From NCBI GenBank assembly GCA_009784575.1, contig WRBK01000019.1, forward strand, positions 1 through 39,772: a stretch of DNA of 39,772 bases, given 5' to 3'. Shown piece by piece: positions 16,228 to 25,465 of the stretch; position 1 is the stretch's first letter; every line of letters begins with the position of its first letter. The notes beneath the pieces were generated by a model. The model saw nothing but the letters and a program-made list of their open reading frames with translations, searched no databases and was not told the DNA's origin. The DNA is from Defluviitaleaceae bacterium. Lineage in GTDB: Bacteria > Bacillota > Clostridia > Lachnospirales > WRAX01. Made by a program: the position numbers and the translations under genes.

Positions 16228-16864
16228 CTTCTGCGCTCGTGTCGTGTTCATGCATGGTCTTTTTTCTGCGCCCAACACCAATTAAAGTAATAGAAATCAC
16301 AACGCACAATACAATGGTCGAAATAATGTTAATATATGTGAAAATGGCAAAAACAGGTGCAAATTGGCTAATGAAGCTATCGACCAAAAGATTAGTGATA
16401 GGGCTAACAATAGCACCCAAAACAAATACAAAGACGGCAGCAATATACCATCTATTTCTCAATAGTTTAGAGATAAAAAAACATATACATATAGCTGCAA
16501 TATTCATAGCGAAAATTGGCAAAGCAAGAGCCGTAAACCAATCATGACCAGGGGTTATAATATCCAAAAAATACAAAAACGGCAATGTAAACACTATTAG
16601 GGCGGCAAGCCAATACGCAGGTCTATTTTTCTTTGCTAAAAGCGGCGTAAGCAGTGCCATAGCATAAGCATTAGCCAAAATGGGATACCAAGCCCACGAA
16701 AGCTGTCCGCTAACAGCTAGGTTAGTAATCATGCTAGCACCCATACCAATTATGCATAGCACAGCAATAATAACATAGGCAAACCTACGCCATTTTGTGC
16801 TTCTGGATGTTGCCGTAACAGTCATAGCTATTGGTCGCGCCCCATTATCGTTAGTGTAATCCAC
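16214..16864 (-). CDS. hypothetical multi-spanning membrane protein
   Basis: A 216-residue protein with six predicted membrane spans (about 27-48, 57-75, 82-100, 111-135, 141-162, 168-195) and a His/Asp-containing tail. I do not recognise the family. The start is GTG 16864, seven bases after AGGAGG. It lies 60 bases after the sensor kinase gene in the same direction, and could be its last partner or a target. The gap contains the direct repeat GGTTAC at 16890-16895 and 16905-16910. The 3' end overlaps the DUF6054 gene on the other strand by 14 bases. Confidence 0.72.
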   Translation of the reverse strand: MDYTNDNGARPIAMTVTATSRSTKWRRFAYVIIAVLCIIGMGASMITNLAVSGQLSWAWYPILANAYAMALLTPLLAKKNRPAYWLAALIVFTLPFLYFLDIITPGHDWFTALALPIFAMNIAAICICFFISKLLRNRWYIAAVFVFVLGAIVSPITNLLVDSFISQFAPVFAIFTYINIISTIVLCVVISITLIGVGRRKKTMHEHDTSAEANAN

Positions 16865-16924
16865 AGTAATACCTCCTAAAATTAACTTCGGTTACATATA
16901 CGGAGGTTACAAAAGAAAGTTTTA

Positions 16925-18256
16925 TCATTTTGGAAGTTTTACATAAAAAATCGTGCTACCTAGCTGCGACGTAAACCCAATCTCCCCGCCAAATAGCTCC
17001 ACAATCCGCTTTGCTATAGGCAATCCAAGTCCATTGCCATCCTCGCCGCTAGGTCTGCTAGCTTTATAAAAACGCGTAAAGATTTTGTCGTGATGCTGTG
17101 GAGATATTCCCGAGCCATTGTCAGAAATTTCTATGACAATAAATCTACCATCGGTAGACATTTTAACACCAATAGTTCCGCCTCGCGGCGAAAACTTTAT
17201 GGCATTTTGCAAAATATTTATCCACACATGCGAAAGCAACTCTTCGTTGCCGATATAGCGCATCTCCTCCATATTAATATCAAAAGAAATGTTTTTTTCT
17301 TCCCAGCCGCGTTCCAGCAGCAATATGGTTCCGCGTATTTGTTCATCAAGATAAAATGGTGCGGTATCAGGTCTTGGTGCAAACTCGCTACTGTCAAGAA
17401 GTGATAGGCGCAAGAGATTTGTGGAAAGTCCACCAAGCCTAGCCGTTTCTTTGATAATAATTTCTGTGTATTCGGTGCGCTGTTCGGACGTAAGGTTTTC
17501 ATTTTGTAAAAGCCGCGCAAACCCTTCTATTGCCGTTATTGGTGTTTTAAATTCATGCGATACAGTAGATACGAAATCCTTTTTGAGATATTCGCTCTGG
17601 CGCAACTCGCGTGTCATGGTATTAAAATTGCGCATCAACTCGCCTATCTCATCATCGCTACGTGTAAAAAGTTCCACATCAAAATTTCCTCTTGCCACTT
17701 CGCGCGTTGCAGCTGTTACCTTGCGTATCTTAAAGATAATAAGCAACAATGCAGAGGAAATAAACACAGAAGACAAGGCAATATTTAGCACCATTGCGCG
17801 GGCAATACCATTTACAAAGATTGTAAGTTCATTTTGCGGCAGGATAGGGGAGATGAGTACAGGCTGGTCTCCAAGCATAAAAAATCCATAGGGTACGCGA
17901 TGAAAAATTTCATTGCGATGAGATATCACAATCTCGCCGCGGCTTGCTCTATGCATCATATCAAAAGATACAATATCAGCATAAAATGCATCCGTATTTT
18001 CGCTCAAAAAGGTCAATTGCATGTCTATATCGCCCATTTGCTCCATTGTGTATTCTGTAATGTTATAGCCTTCATCATATAAGTTAATTATGAATGTAGC
18101 CTTGCTCATCAATTTTTCGGTCAAAATATCAGATGTTTCTGTAATTATGGCACTAAAAGAAAAGGTTGCTGTCATTGCCTGCGCAACAAGCAGCAAAGCA
18201 ATAAAGGCAAGTGTCCATTTAAAATACATGCTATGGAAGAGCTTGGGAAATTTCAT
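16925..18256 (-). CDS. sensor histidine kinase
   Basis: A 443-residue membrane kinase. Two membrane spans (about 13-35 and 153-175) flank an extracellular sensor of about 115 residues. HAMP (176-225) is followed by HisKA with the phospho-acceptor H234 in STVSHEFKTPITAIEGFARLLQ and a complete HATPase domain: N box NILQNAIKFSPRGG, G1 SDNGSGIS and G2 DGNGLGLPIAKRIVELFGG. It should phosphorylate the OmpR-type regulator at 18806-19480, encoded upstream in the same block but separated by a decayed gene. The sensor domain has no recognisable ligand motif. Link to the ABC exporter operon suggests an envelope-stress or antibiotic stimulus; this is inference. Confidence 0.93.
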   Translation of the reverse strand: MKFPKLFHSMYFKWTLAFIALLLVAQAMTATFSFSAIITETSDILTEKLMSKATFIINLYDEGYNITEYTMEQMGDIDMQLTFLSENTDAFYADIVSFDMMHRASRGEIVISHRNEIFHRVPYGFFMLGDQPVLISPILPQNELTIFVNGIARAMVLNIALSSVFISSALLLIIFKIRKVTAATREVARGNFDVELFTRSDDEIGELMRNFNTMTRELRQSEYLKKDFVSTVSHEFKTPITAIEGFARLLQNENLTSEQRTEYTEIIIKETARLGGLSTNLLRLSLLDSSEFAPRPDTAPFYLDEQIRGTILLLERGWEEKNISFDINMEEMRYIGNEELLSHVWINILQNAIKFSPRGGTIGVKMSTDGRFIVIEISDNGSGISPQHHDKIFTRFYKASRPSGEDGNGLGLPIAKRIVELFGGEIGFTSQLGSTIFYVKLPK

Positions 18257-18260
18257 TTCA

Positions 18261-18806
18261 TCACTCTTTCTTCTTTTTGACGATGATCAGGTTAAGACCA
18301 AGCTTTTTAGACTTAACATGCTCTATTACCACATCTTTTGTGCATCTCATGGTCTCCTCGCTGTCATAAAGCATCATTTTTGGCTCAAAAGCTTTGCATT
18401 CTTTAGCGACCCTCTTAAAACCTTGTCGATAAAGAATGGAGGCCTCTAGGTTATTTAGGTCTCGCACAATTATTTCGCCCTTTGAATATGAAACCGACTT
18501 TTGTAACTTCTGTCGTTAGCAAGGTTTATAAACACCCTTGTCTCAGCTTGGCGAGGAATCAGTATCCACCCATTGAGGCTATTATGACACATAATCACTA
18601 AATATTCCTTATCATCAACCTCTACAGTCATAATATCATCGCCGCCAAACAATCTCGCGCGCATATTTTTGGATAAATGGTGGGTCGGTTTTCTTAAATT
18701 CCAAATCGTCTGTTTCAATATGAATAAAGCCCAGAAGCCTCGCTATCTCCTTGCCTAGAGTAGATGTGCCAGAGCCAGCCGCCCCAAACACCATTATGCC
18801 ACGCAT
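18261..18806 (-). pseudogene. decayed P-loop kinase-like gene between regulator and sensor genes
   Basis: From ATG 18806 the frame reads MRGIMVFGAAGSGTSTLGKE, a clear P-loop (GAAGSGTST) of the adenylate/shikimate-kinase-like NTPases, then a second Asp-rich strand ETDDLEF, and stops at 18636. The sequence continues open in another frame (about 18660-18470: DDKEYLVIMCHNSLNGWILI) and again in the original frame (18512-18261: LEASILYRQGFKRVAKECKA). Joined, this is about 182 codons, the normal size for such kinases. Two opposite frameshifts therefore best explain it. Its ATG overlaps the response-regulator stop (TGATG), and its last stop lies four bases before the histidine kinase ATG, so it was once a coupled middle gene. 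An alternative is three unrelated small frames. Confidence 0.6.
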
Positions 18807-19480
18807 CAGCCCTTGCGCTCGGCCTTATAACCCAGCCCGCGCACAGTAACTATCTCAAACTCCTCACAGTTCTCAAATTTCTCACGCAATCTTTTAATAT
18901 GCACATCCACAGTGCGCTCATCCGCCGCGCTCTCCATGCCCCATATCTCGTCCATAAGCTGTCTGCGCGTAAAAATCTTTTTAGGATAAGACAATAGCTT
19001 GAAAAGTAGGTCAAACTCCTTTTTAGGCAAATCAAGTACATCGCCATCGCGCGTAACCGTTCGCAACTCTGCATTAATACAAAAATCGCCCAAATCTATT
19101 TTTTGCTCGCTTGATATCTTGGCGCGGCGCAAAAGTGCCTGTATGCGCAATAGCATCTCGTCCAAATCAATGGGCTTTGTTATATAATCATCCGCACCAA
19201 TAGTAAAGGCGCGTTTTTTATCTTCAAAAGCATCCTTTGCGGTTATCATCAAAATAGGGATTTTGTCATCCAGATGCCTGATGTCAGAAACCAGCTCATA
19301 GCCATCAATAAAAGGCATCATAATATCCGCAACAATCATGTCCAGATGCTTTTGGTCCATTATGTCCAATGCTTCCTGTCCATTTTTTGCCAAGAGTACC
19401 TCAAAACCAGCCTGTACAAGATAGGCTTCTATCAATCGGCGGATATTTTTATCATCATCAACAACCAATATTCTTAGCAT
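18806..19480 (-). CDS. OmpR/PhoB-family response regulator
   Basis: A 224-residue regulator. The receiver (1-120) has the acidic triad region VVDDD (7-10), phospho-acceptor D52 in VADIMMP, the switch Thr in ITAKD and the Lys in TKPIDLDEML. A winged-helix domain (about 128-222) ends with the canonical SAADERTVDVHIKRLREKFE and VRGLGYKAE. All key residues are present. AAGGTG precedes the ATG, and the gene overlaps the preceding GNAT by seven bases. It should be activated by the kinase at 16925-18256. The exporter genes upstream in the block are the natural candidate targets. Confidence 0.95.
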   Translation of the reverse strand: MLRILVVDDDKNIRRLIEAYLVQAGFEVLLAKNGQEALDIMDQKHLDMIVADIMMPFIDGYELVSDIRHLDDKIPILMITAKDAFEDKKRAFTIGADDYITKPIDLDEMLLRIQALLRRAKISSEQKIDLGDFCINAELRTVTRDGDVLDLPKKEFDLLFKLLSYPKKIFTRRQLMDEIWGMESAADERTVDVHIKRLREKFENCEEFEIVTVRGLGYKAERKG

Positions 19481-19926
19481 ATATACACCTTGCGCTCTCC
19501 GATAATTGCCTTATCGCGATAACCTATATCGTCCCTAAGGGTAAAGCCCTGTTTCTCCCAAAAGTCATTGCCCTGCATATTATCATTCATAACCACGAGC
19601 CAAATCTTGCGTATGCCCTCATGTTTCAAAGTGGCAATCGTTGCATCCACAAGAGCAGTACCTATGCCTTGCCCTCTTTGGTCATGAGCTACAGCAAGAT
19701 GACAAATAGTGCCTCGGCGACCATCATGCCCACCAAGCACAGCACCCACAATCTCCCCGCTCATCTCGGCAACAAAGCAGGTGAGGGGGTTTCTAGCAAG
19801 ATACTTTGCTATGCCGCTTTTGGAATCGTCCATTTCATTAAGTCCAACACCAGAGGTTTTTGACCACAATGCGTGAACCTCGCTGTAGTCATTAATGGTC
19901 ATTACCCTTATTTCTGCTTTATTCAT
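19474..19926 (-). CDS. GNAT family N-acetyltransferase
   Basis: A 150-residue acetyltransferase with a very typical GNAT core: [45 protein letters not shown] (R/Q-x-x-G-x-G), then [22 protein letters not shown]. It belongs to the RimI/YpeA-like branch by eye. It overlaps the upstream permease gene by eight bases and the downstream response regulator by seven, so it is a true member of this block. The substrate is unknown; in an exporter/two-component setting, drug acetylation is possible but unsupported. Confidence 0.88.
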   Translation of the reverse strand: MNKAEIRVMTINDYSEVHALWSKTSGVGLNEMDDSKSGIAKYLARNPLTCFVAEMSGEIVGAVLGGHDGRRGTICHLAVAHDQRGQGIGTALVDATIATLKHEGIRKIWLVVMNDNMQGNDFWEKQGFTLRDDIGYRDKAIIGERKVYIC

Positions 19927-21190
19927 ATCTCAAAGCCTCAATGGGGTCAAGCTTCGCCGCCTTATTAGCAGGGTAATATCCAAAGAAAAGCCCAATCATC
20001 ATAGAAAACACCACAGCGATGATTATAATATCAATAGATGGAAAACCTGGGAAACCAAGGAGCATACTGCCCACATATCCCATAATAACGCCAAGTATTA
20101 CACCGAGTATGCCGCCAATGGCACATATAATAATGGCCTCTACCACAAACTGTATGCGTATGGAGATATTGCGTGCGCCAAGAGCCTTGCGCGTACCTAT
20201 TTCGCGCGTGCGCTCTGTTACAGACACAAGCATGATGTTCATAACCCCAACACCGCCTACGATAAGCGATATGCCCGCAATAACAGCCACCGCAACAGCC
20301 AGCGTACCCATAATCTCTTCTGTAGCATTAAGCATCATGTCCATGCTAAATGTGGTGACGGTAAAGCGAGGATTATTTTGATAAAAAGTGCCGAAAAAGC
20401 GGCGTATCTGACCCTCAAACACATTAAAGTCAACAGTAGGCTCTGCCATCACAGTAAACATAAGGTACTGCCTAGGCGTTGCACCCGTTATCATATTCAT
20501 GGTGGTGATAGGGATGTACATATCCGTGCGGATATTGATATTATCCGCCGCTGGTCCAAATCCCATGCCAGCCCCCATAGGTATATGTTCATAAACACCA
20601 ACAATCACAAAAGTCTGCGCACTCGCGCCTATATTTACCCGCACCTCCTGTCCAAGAGGGTCGCCGCCATGCGGAAACATATTTTCAACGAAGCGATGGC
20701 TAACCACAGCCGTATAGCGGCGTGAAAGCACGTCTCCATCATTAATAAAACGCCCATTTAGCATCTCGACATTATTAGCAAGGGCAAAGCCAGGATTTAC
20801 ACCAATAGCAGAAACATTGGCAAAAAGCCGCCCTTCCTCAGCGCGCCCATTGCCTCCCGCCGCAGAAAGGCTGATGGCGGTGATATATTGCGCGTGCAAA
20901 GCGGCAAACTGCTCTATCATCTCTTCGGTTATCATGTCGGATTCTGTAGGTGTTGGCGGCGGCCCCATATCCATCATGCCTCCACCGCGCTGCTGCACAT
21001 TAACGATAATGTTGGTCGCGCCCAATGCCTGCATTTGGTCTGTTACGGCATGTGTCATAGAATTACCTACAGTAACAATTCCAATAACAGCAGAAATGCC
21101 AATGATAATGCCGAGCATGGTAAGCAAACTACGCATTTTGTTAGCTCTCAAACCCTCTAAAGCTAATTGTATATTTTCTAACAGATGCAT
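19919..21190 (-). CDS. ABC transporter permease, MacB-like
   Basis: A 423-residue permease of the MacB/LolC type. A first membrane span ([30 protein letters not shown]) is followed by a large extracellular core (about 50-290), then three C-terminal spans in an FtsX-like domain ([28 protein letters not shown] is diagnostic). It ends [19 protein letters not shown], as in complete MacB permeases. With the ATPase at 22881-23579 and the adaptor at 23579-25114 it should form a MacAB-like exporter. Unusually, two other genes lie between ATPase and permease. Confidence 0.94.
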   Translation of the reverse strand: MHLLENIQLALEGLRANKMRSLLTMLGIIIGISAVIGIVTVGNSMTHAVTDQMQALGATNIIVNVQQRGGGMMDMGPPPTPTESDMITEEMIEQFAALHAQYITAISLSAAGGNGRAEEGRLFANVSAIGVNPGFALANNVEMLNGRFINDGDVLSRRYTAVVSHRFVENMFPHGGDPLGQEVRVNIGASAQTFVIVGVYEHIPMGAGMGFGPAADNINIRTDMYIPITTMNMITGATPRQYLMFTVMAEPTVDFNVFEGQIRRFFGTFYQNNPRFTVTTFSMDMMLNATEEIMGTLAVAVAVIAGISLIVGGVGVMNIMLVSVTERTREIGTRKALGARNISIRIQFVVEAIIICAIGGILGVILGVIMGYVGSMLLGFPGFPSIDIIIIAVVFSMMIGLFFGYYPANKAAKLDPIEALRYE

Positions 21191-21206
21191 GAAATTTCCT
21201 CCAAAA

Positions 21207-21896
21207 TTATTTCTTGGTTATCTGTAGCCCCTTTGGCCACCCCTCGCGTTTAATGCGCTTATAACCCCAGACAGCGACAAGAATAGCCCCAATCATATTA
21301 AAAATCATATCCCACATGGTGTTATGTAAGGCGGCTTGACCCACAAGCGGCACGCCATAAGCATCCGCCCATTGCTGAGTGTTAATGCCTAAAAGGCTAT
21401 CGATAGTAAATTCATATATTTCCCATATTTTGCCACCAGCCATAGAAAAAGCAAAAGCAAAAACAGCAGTAACGCCAGCACCCATCTTTGTTTTGGCATT
21501 TCTTTGGGCATTATGCAAGATAGCAAAACCCAGAGTGCCAAGTATGATGCCGCTTATAAAATGCAAAAAGAAATCCCAATATACAAAATGTGTATAAAAA
21601 TCCAAAATCTCGCCTAGCACCAAAGCCAGAAAAATAAAACTCACATACATAGCCAGCATAGCATCAGAAATTTTGAATCTAGTGATTTTTGCAAAGATTT
21701 CGGGCCAATACAATACAAAGATAGCGGAAAGATAAAAATATAGCTGTACAGCATGACCAAAATCATCTGTAGCAAATAGCCCAAGAGGCGGCTCTATATG
21801 CGGCGCAAAAAGTAGAATAACGAGATAAATACAAGCAAAAGCAAAACAGGTCACCACAAAAAATCTGAAATTTCGAGCGGTCAAGAACCTTTTCAT
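21207..21896 (-). CDS. DUF2238/YjdF-like multi-spanning membrane protein
   Basis: About 229 residues with six or seven membrane spans. The motifs [37 protein letters not shown] and [18 protein letters not shown] match the pattern of DUF2238/YjdF-like membrane proteins of unknown function. ATG 21896 overlaps the preceding stop by one base (TGATG); an in-frame GTG at 21899 is an equally possible start. It lies inside the exporter operon, between the unknown gene at 21896-22861 and the permease, 16 bases before the latter. A role as an accessory of the exporter is inferred only from position. Confidence 0.72.
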   Translation of the reverse strand: MKRFLTARNFRFFVVTCFAFACIYLVILLFAPHIEPPLGLFATDDFGHAVQLYFYLSAIFVLYWPEIFAKITRFKISDAMLAMYVSFIFLALVLGEILDFYTHFVYWDFFLHFISGIILGTLGFAILHNAQRNAKTKMGAGVTAVFAFAFSMAGGKIWEIYEFTIDSLLGINTQQWADAYGVPLVGQAALHNTMWDMIFNMIGAILVAVWGYKRIKREGWPKGLQITKK

Positions 21897-22861
21897 CACG
21901 AACTAGCCATCCCTTCCAAAACCGCATCTATAAACTCACCAAGCCTAATTGCCTTTGGGCGATGTTCCTCGTAATATTCTGCAATAGCTGGCAAGCCAGA
22001 AAAGCCAATATTTATATGGCTTTTCATGCGCCCCATACCACCACCCGCCAAAATAGTCGATAGCGCACGCACAAAGCAGTCCTCCATGGTATGTACCATT
22101 GTGGTAATGTCACCTTCTCGTATATATCCTATATCTTTCATCTTTTCTTCATCCACAAAGCCTGCTACACCATTTGTTTTGCAAAAAGCCGCAATCTTTT
22201 TCTTGTGTGCCGCCACCTTATCTCGCAAGGCTTCTTGTAGCATATTTTCTACATCGGGCTTGCTGGCTATTACAATCAATGCTTCTTCCTCGTGGTTTGG
22301 TGGTCGCACAAAATCAGCTACAAAGGGATTGGCGAAGAGATTTGCTGCCAAAATCAAGCTGGGTGTACGTGTGCCGTAAAATTCCTTTAACGGAAGGCGT
22401 GATGCCTCAACCTCTGCCATCCAAGCATTTGTGCGAGCAAACATAATCTCGCAATACTCTTTCCAAAAGCCCCGAAACATGCTTTCTGTATATGTCAAAA
22501 TTTCAGGCAAACGGCTTATCCATTCCCGAAACTCCTTTGCACCTACAGGGTCTGTCATACCAGCTTTTTCAAGAGATTCCATAAATTGGTCTATATCGAG
22601 CCTTGCGGAATCCTCCTCATATAGAGCCGCAATAAGCATGGCATGACCACGCGGCCAATAAGGATTACCGTCCACCTGTGCTGTCTTTGCTAAATTAAAC
22701 CATTGTAAAACATCGGCATCCAAAGAAACCTCTTGCGCTGCCCTATGTATCTTCTCGGCAAGAGCCGCCACGTCAGTATCTGAGCGGTCATAACGCCTGT
22801 CGCCATCAGCCAAAAGACCACAGGTCAGATAAAATATTTTTGGATAATTCTTAATTCTCAT
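21896..22861 (-). CDS. hypothetical protein in the MacAB-like exporter operon
   Basis: A 321-residue soluble protein that I do not recognise. It has no signal peptide, no membrane span and no HExxH or P-loop. It is mainly helical, with aromatic clusters (SMFRGFWKEYCEIMFARTNAW) and a late segment EGDITTMVHTMEDCFVRALSTILAGGGMG. It lies 19 bases after the ABC ATPase stop codon and overlaps the next gene by one base, so it is an integral member of the operon. It could be a regulator, chaperone or enzyme acting on the exported substrate; nothing in the sequence decides. Confidence 0.7.
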   Translation of the reverse strand: MRIKNYPKIFYLTCGLLADGDRRYDRSDTDVAALAEKIHRAAQEVSLDADVLQWFNLAKTAQVDGNPYWPRGHAMLIAALYEEDSARLDIDQFMESLEKAGMTDPVGAKEFREWISRLPEILTYTESMFRGFWKEYCEIMFARTNAWMAEVEASRLPLKEFYGTRTPSLILAANLFANPFVADFVRPPNHEEEALIVIASKPDVENMLQEALRDKVAAHKKKIAAFCKTNGVAGFVDEEKMKDIGYIREGDITTMVHTMEDCFVRALSTILAGGGMGRMKSHINIGFSGLPAIAEYYEEHRPKAIRLGEFIDAVLEGMASS

Positions 22862-22880
22862 AGACAGTTCCTCGTTATGA

Positions 22881-23579
22881 TTACATTATCTTTTCGCCTA
22901 CAATGCGTCCATCGTGTATTGTTAGCATACGCTGTGTTTCTTCCGCAAGCTCGGGATTATGTGTTATCAGCACAATCGTCTTGCCTTGCTCCGTATGCAA
23001 TTTATGAAAAATGTCCATAACCATACGCCCCGTTGATGAATCAAGCGACCCCGTAGGTTCATCTGCAAGTATTATAGCGGGGTCATTCGCCATGGCACGC
23101 GCTATGGCAACACGTTGCTTTTGTCCGCCTGATAGCTCATTGGGCATATGGTCCACGCGGTCACCCATGTCTATCATTTCAAGTAGTTCTTTTGCCTTTT
23201 TTGTGCGCTTGTTGGTAGGTATGCCGCTGTAAAGCATAGGTAGCTCCACATTACGTAGCGCAGAAGAACGGGGGATAAGGTTGAATGTCTGAAAAACAAA
23301 ACCAATCTGCTGATTGCGTATATCAGAAAGCCCATTGTCATTCATGTCAGCTATATTATGACCTGCGAGGGCATAATAGCCAGATGTAGGGCGGTCTAAC
23401 GCACCTATGAGATTCATAAGAGTTGATTTACCGCTGCCCGACTGCCCAACAATGGAAACAAACTCGCCTTCCTCTACGGTAATGTCGATATTTTTCAAAA
23501 TATGCAATTCATTTGGCTCGCCTATGAAAAAGTTCTTCACAATATTGCGCATTTCGATAACTTTTTTCTTCTCAGCCAT
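22881..23579 (-). CDS. ABC transporter ATP-binding protein, MacB/LolD-like
   Basis: A 232-residue ATPase with Walker A GQSGSGKST, Q-loop VFQTFNLIPRSSALRNVELPM, signature LSGGQKQR, Walker B IILADEPTGSLDSSTG and the H-loop ITHNPELAE. This is the MacB/LolD/SalX subfamily that pairs with FtsX-type permeases. Its ATG overlaps the adaptor stop codon by one base. It would energise the permease at 19919-21190. Confidence 0.95.
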   Translation of the reverse strand: MAEKKKVIEMRNIVKNFFIGEPNELHILKNIDITVEEGEFVSIVGQSGSGKSTLMNLIGALDRPTSGYYALAGHNIADMNDNGLSDIRNQQIGFVFQTFNLIPRSSALRNVELPMLYSGIPTNKRTKKAKELLEMIDMGDRVDHMPNELSGGQKQRVAIARAMANDPAIILADEPTGSLDSSTGRMVMDIFHKLHTEQGKTIVLITHNPELAEETQRMLTIHDGRIVGEKIM

Positions 23580-25114
23580 TAATTCACCGTCACTTCCATG
23601 CCATCCATAACGACCGCCGCATTGTTAAGCACAATCATACCAGCAGAAAGCTCGCGGCTAATAATCTCCACAAAGAAATCGGTTTCAAGTCCTATCTCTA
23701 CAGGCACTCTACGCGCTGTGCCGCGCCCTCCTGTGCCGTCCACCACAAATACATAGGCATTTTCCATCATATCAAAGCCAATGGCATCAAAAGGCACAAA
23801 TAAAATGTCATGCACTTCGTTCATGATAACCGTTAGGCGTGTATTCATACCGATAAGCAGTGGTGTTTCTGTTGATAGCACCGTAATTTCCGCGCCAAAC
23901 TCTACGTCATTAATATTAGCAATATCTCCCATAGCATTGCGGATAGCTGTAGGGTCTATGGATGACAACTCACCTTCAAAAATCTGTGTACCAGTAGAAT
24001 CTGTGCGTATTTCTACAGCCATACCAAGTTGCACCTGTGTAGCATCATATTCGCGTATGCGTGTTGTTATTTTTAGGTTTTCAGTATCCTCTATTACAAA
24101 TAGCAAGCCGCTACCAGAAGAACCCACAGTGGCAAAACTAGCGGTTATAGTACCAGAAATAGGCGCAACTATTACACTATCCGCAAGTTGTAGCTCCAAA
24201 CGCTCAAGCCCTATCAGGCGCGCCTCGTTATTCAAAGCTATTTGCGAAGATTGCACATTGGAAGATAACCTATCTAGCTCCTGATTAGCCGCTGACTGCG
24301 TAGCCACAAGAGCCGCCGCCGCATTGTCATATGTTACCTGTGCAGATGTTAGCTGGTCTCGTGCATTATCTAGCGCACGTCTTGTAGCTGTTTCCGCATT
24401 ATCTACAGCCGCTACAGCATCTGTGAAGCGGTTTTGCGTTGTTATCAAGGCTGTTTCGCTGTTATCAAAAGCATTGCGCGATATGCCGCCCGCCGCAAAT
24501 AGAAGTGCATTATTATCATGCGTACGCTGTAGATTATCTAGCTCAATAGCAGCCAAAGTAAGGGTAGATTGGGCTTGTAGCACCTGCGCGTTTATAGGAT
24601 TTTCGTAATCATCTCTTGCGTTTTCGTAGTTTCGATGTGCTATATCTAAGTTTGTAGCAGCATTGCGATAAGAAGTCTCTGCATTTAGCACCTGCGCATT
24701 TTGACCAGCATTAAGATTTACAAGTGCATCAATATATGCGCGTTCACTGTTATGCAAAGTAATTAGATTATTTTCATCCATGGCATTTATTTCTGCGCGC
24801 TGCTGACGTATATTCAGCTCCAAATCAGCAGTATCAAGCACAGCTAGAATATCGCCCGCTTGAACAAAATCGCCAACCTCCACAAAGACCTCTTCTACCA
24901 GAAAATTGAGAGTAGAAATAACATCACGGCGATTTGTGCTTTCTACAGCACCACGTATGCTTATACTATCTGTCAAATCGCCATATTGTAACACAGTGTG
25001 GCTCATGGAGGGTGCGCTATCTGTAGCCATGGCTGAGAAAAATGCAAAGCCACCTATGCCAACCGCAATAGCAACCAAAACCACAATTAAGCGCATTTTA
25101 GACTTCTTTTTCAT
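23579..25114 (-). CDS. efflux RND/ABC periplasmic adaptor-type (HlyD/MacA-like) protein
   Basis: A 511-residue membrane-fusion-type protein. An N-terminal anchor (about 8-28) is followed by the first half of a lipoyl/barrel-sandwich domain (VEEVFVEVGDFVQAGDILAVLDT) and a very long Ala/Asn/Gln-rich alpha-hairpin (about 95-300). The second barrel half follows (LADSVIVAPISGTITASFATVGSSG), then beta-barrel and membrane-proximal domains. In Gram-positive bacteria such adaptors work with MacB-like permeases and bridge the wall. First gene of the block; GGAG precedes ATG 25114. I found no convincing promoter in the 130 bases upstream. Confidence 0.93.
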   Translation of the reverse strand: MKKKSKMRLIVVLVAIAVGIGGFAFFSAMATDSAPSMSHTVLQYGDLTDSISIRGAVESTNRRDVISTLNFLVEEVFVEVGDFVQAGDILAVLDTADLELNIRQQRAEINAMDENNLITLHNSERAYIDALVNLNAGQNAQVLNAETSYRNAATNLDIAHRNYENARDDYENPINAQVLQAQSTLTLAAIELDNLQRTHDNNALLFAAGGISRNAFDNSETALITTQNRFTDAVAAVDNAETATRRALDNARDQLTSAQVTYDNAAAALVATQSAANQELDRLSSNVQSSQIALNNEARLIGLERLELQLADSVIVAPISGTITASFATVGSSGSGLLFVIEDTENLKITTRIREYDATQVQLGMAVEIRTDSTGTQIFEGELSSIDPTAIRNAMGDIANINDVEFGAEITVLSTETPLLIGMNTRLTVIMNEVHDILFVPFDAIGFDMMENAYVFVVDGTGGRGTARRVPVEIGLETDFFVEIISRELSAGMIVLNNAAVVMDGMEVTVN

Positions 25115-25237
25115 GTATACCTTCTCCTTGTTGAGTGAAATTTTAAACAGACTCTAAACGAACCATAATAGTATACGAAATATATGTGAATTGTGTATGA
25201 ATATCGTGAAAAAAATAATCGGCCAACAGACTCAGGA

Positions 25238-25393
25238 CGTGCTTACACTAAGCTGCTGCACGCCTTTGCGGCTGGTATTTCCGCCATCCTTCGTCAGCTC
25301 ATCCTTATTTGCCTTTAGGCAAACTGCAGATTTCGCCTCCTTGGCAGGCGAAAACCATCTCGCAAATTCACACGACCCATTAGTGTAAACACG
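25238..25393. mobile_element. small inverted-repeat element (MITE-like), 156 bp
   Basis: The segment is bounded by CGTGCTTACACTAA (25238-25251) and its inverse TTAGTGTAAACACG (25380-25393), 13 of 14 matching. Inside are two perfect hairpins, TTTGCCT/AGGCAAA (25308-25323) and TTTCGCCT/AGGCGAAA (25331-25353). Composition differs from the flanking AT-rich DNA. No transposase is present. It fills most of the 351-base gap between the divergent adaptor and collagen-like genes. Confidence 0.5.
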
Positions 25394-25398
25394 CCCTA

Positions 25399-25427
25399 AT
25401 ATGTACAAAATTGAGCTTGCATACATA
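25399..25427 (+). promoter_or_regulatory. candidate sporulation (sigma-E/sigma-K-like) promoter of the collagen-like gene
   Basis: CATACATA (25420-25427) resembles the -10 box of mother-cell sigma factors (CATA core), with ATATG at 25399-25403 about 16 bp upstream as a poor -35 candidate. It sits 39 bases before ATG 25466. No sigma-A promoter is visible here. Confidence 0.3.
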
Positions 25428-25465
25428 AAATGTAATTAAGTAATGATGGTGAGAGGTGAAACACT

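Noticed and set aside
19895-20725. Long rightward open frame of 276 codons opposite the permease and GNAT genes
   Set aside because: It lies across from two well-supported genes, starts without a ribosome binding site and has a His/Asn/Arg-rich composition typical of antisense shadow frames.
19919-21190. FtsX-like C-terminal domain, considered as a second FtsX
   Set aside because: The large core and the MacB-type neighbours (adaptor and LolD-like ATPase) show it to be an exporter permease.
25232-25426. Leftward frame of 64 codons across the 156-bp element
   Set aside because: It coincides with the inverted-repeat element and ends within it; the start lacks a ribosome binding site. The element itself is the better explanation.
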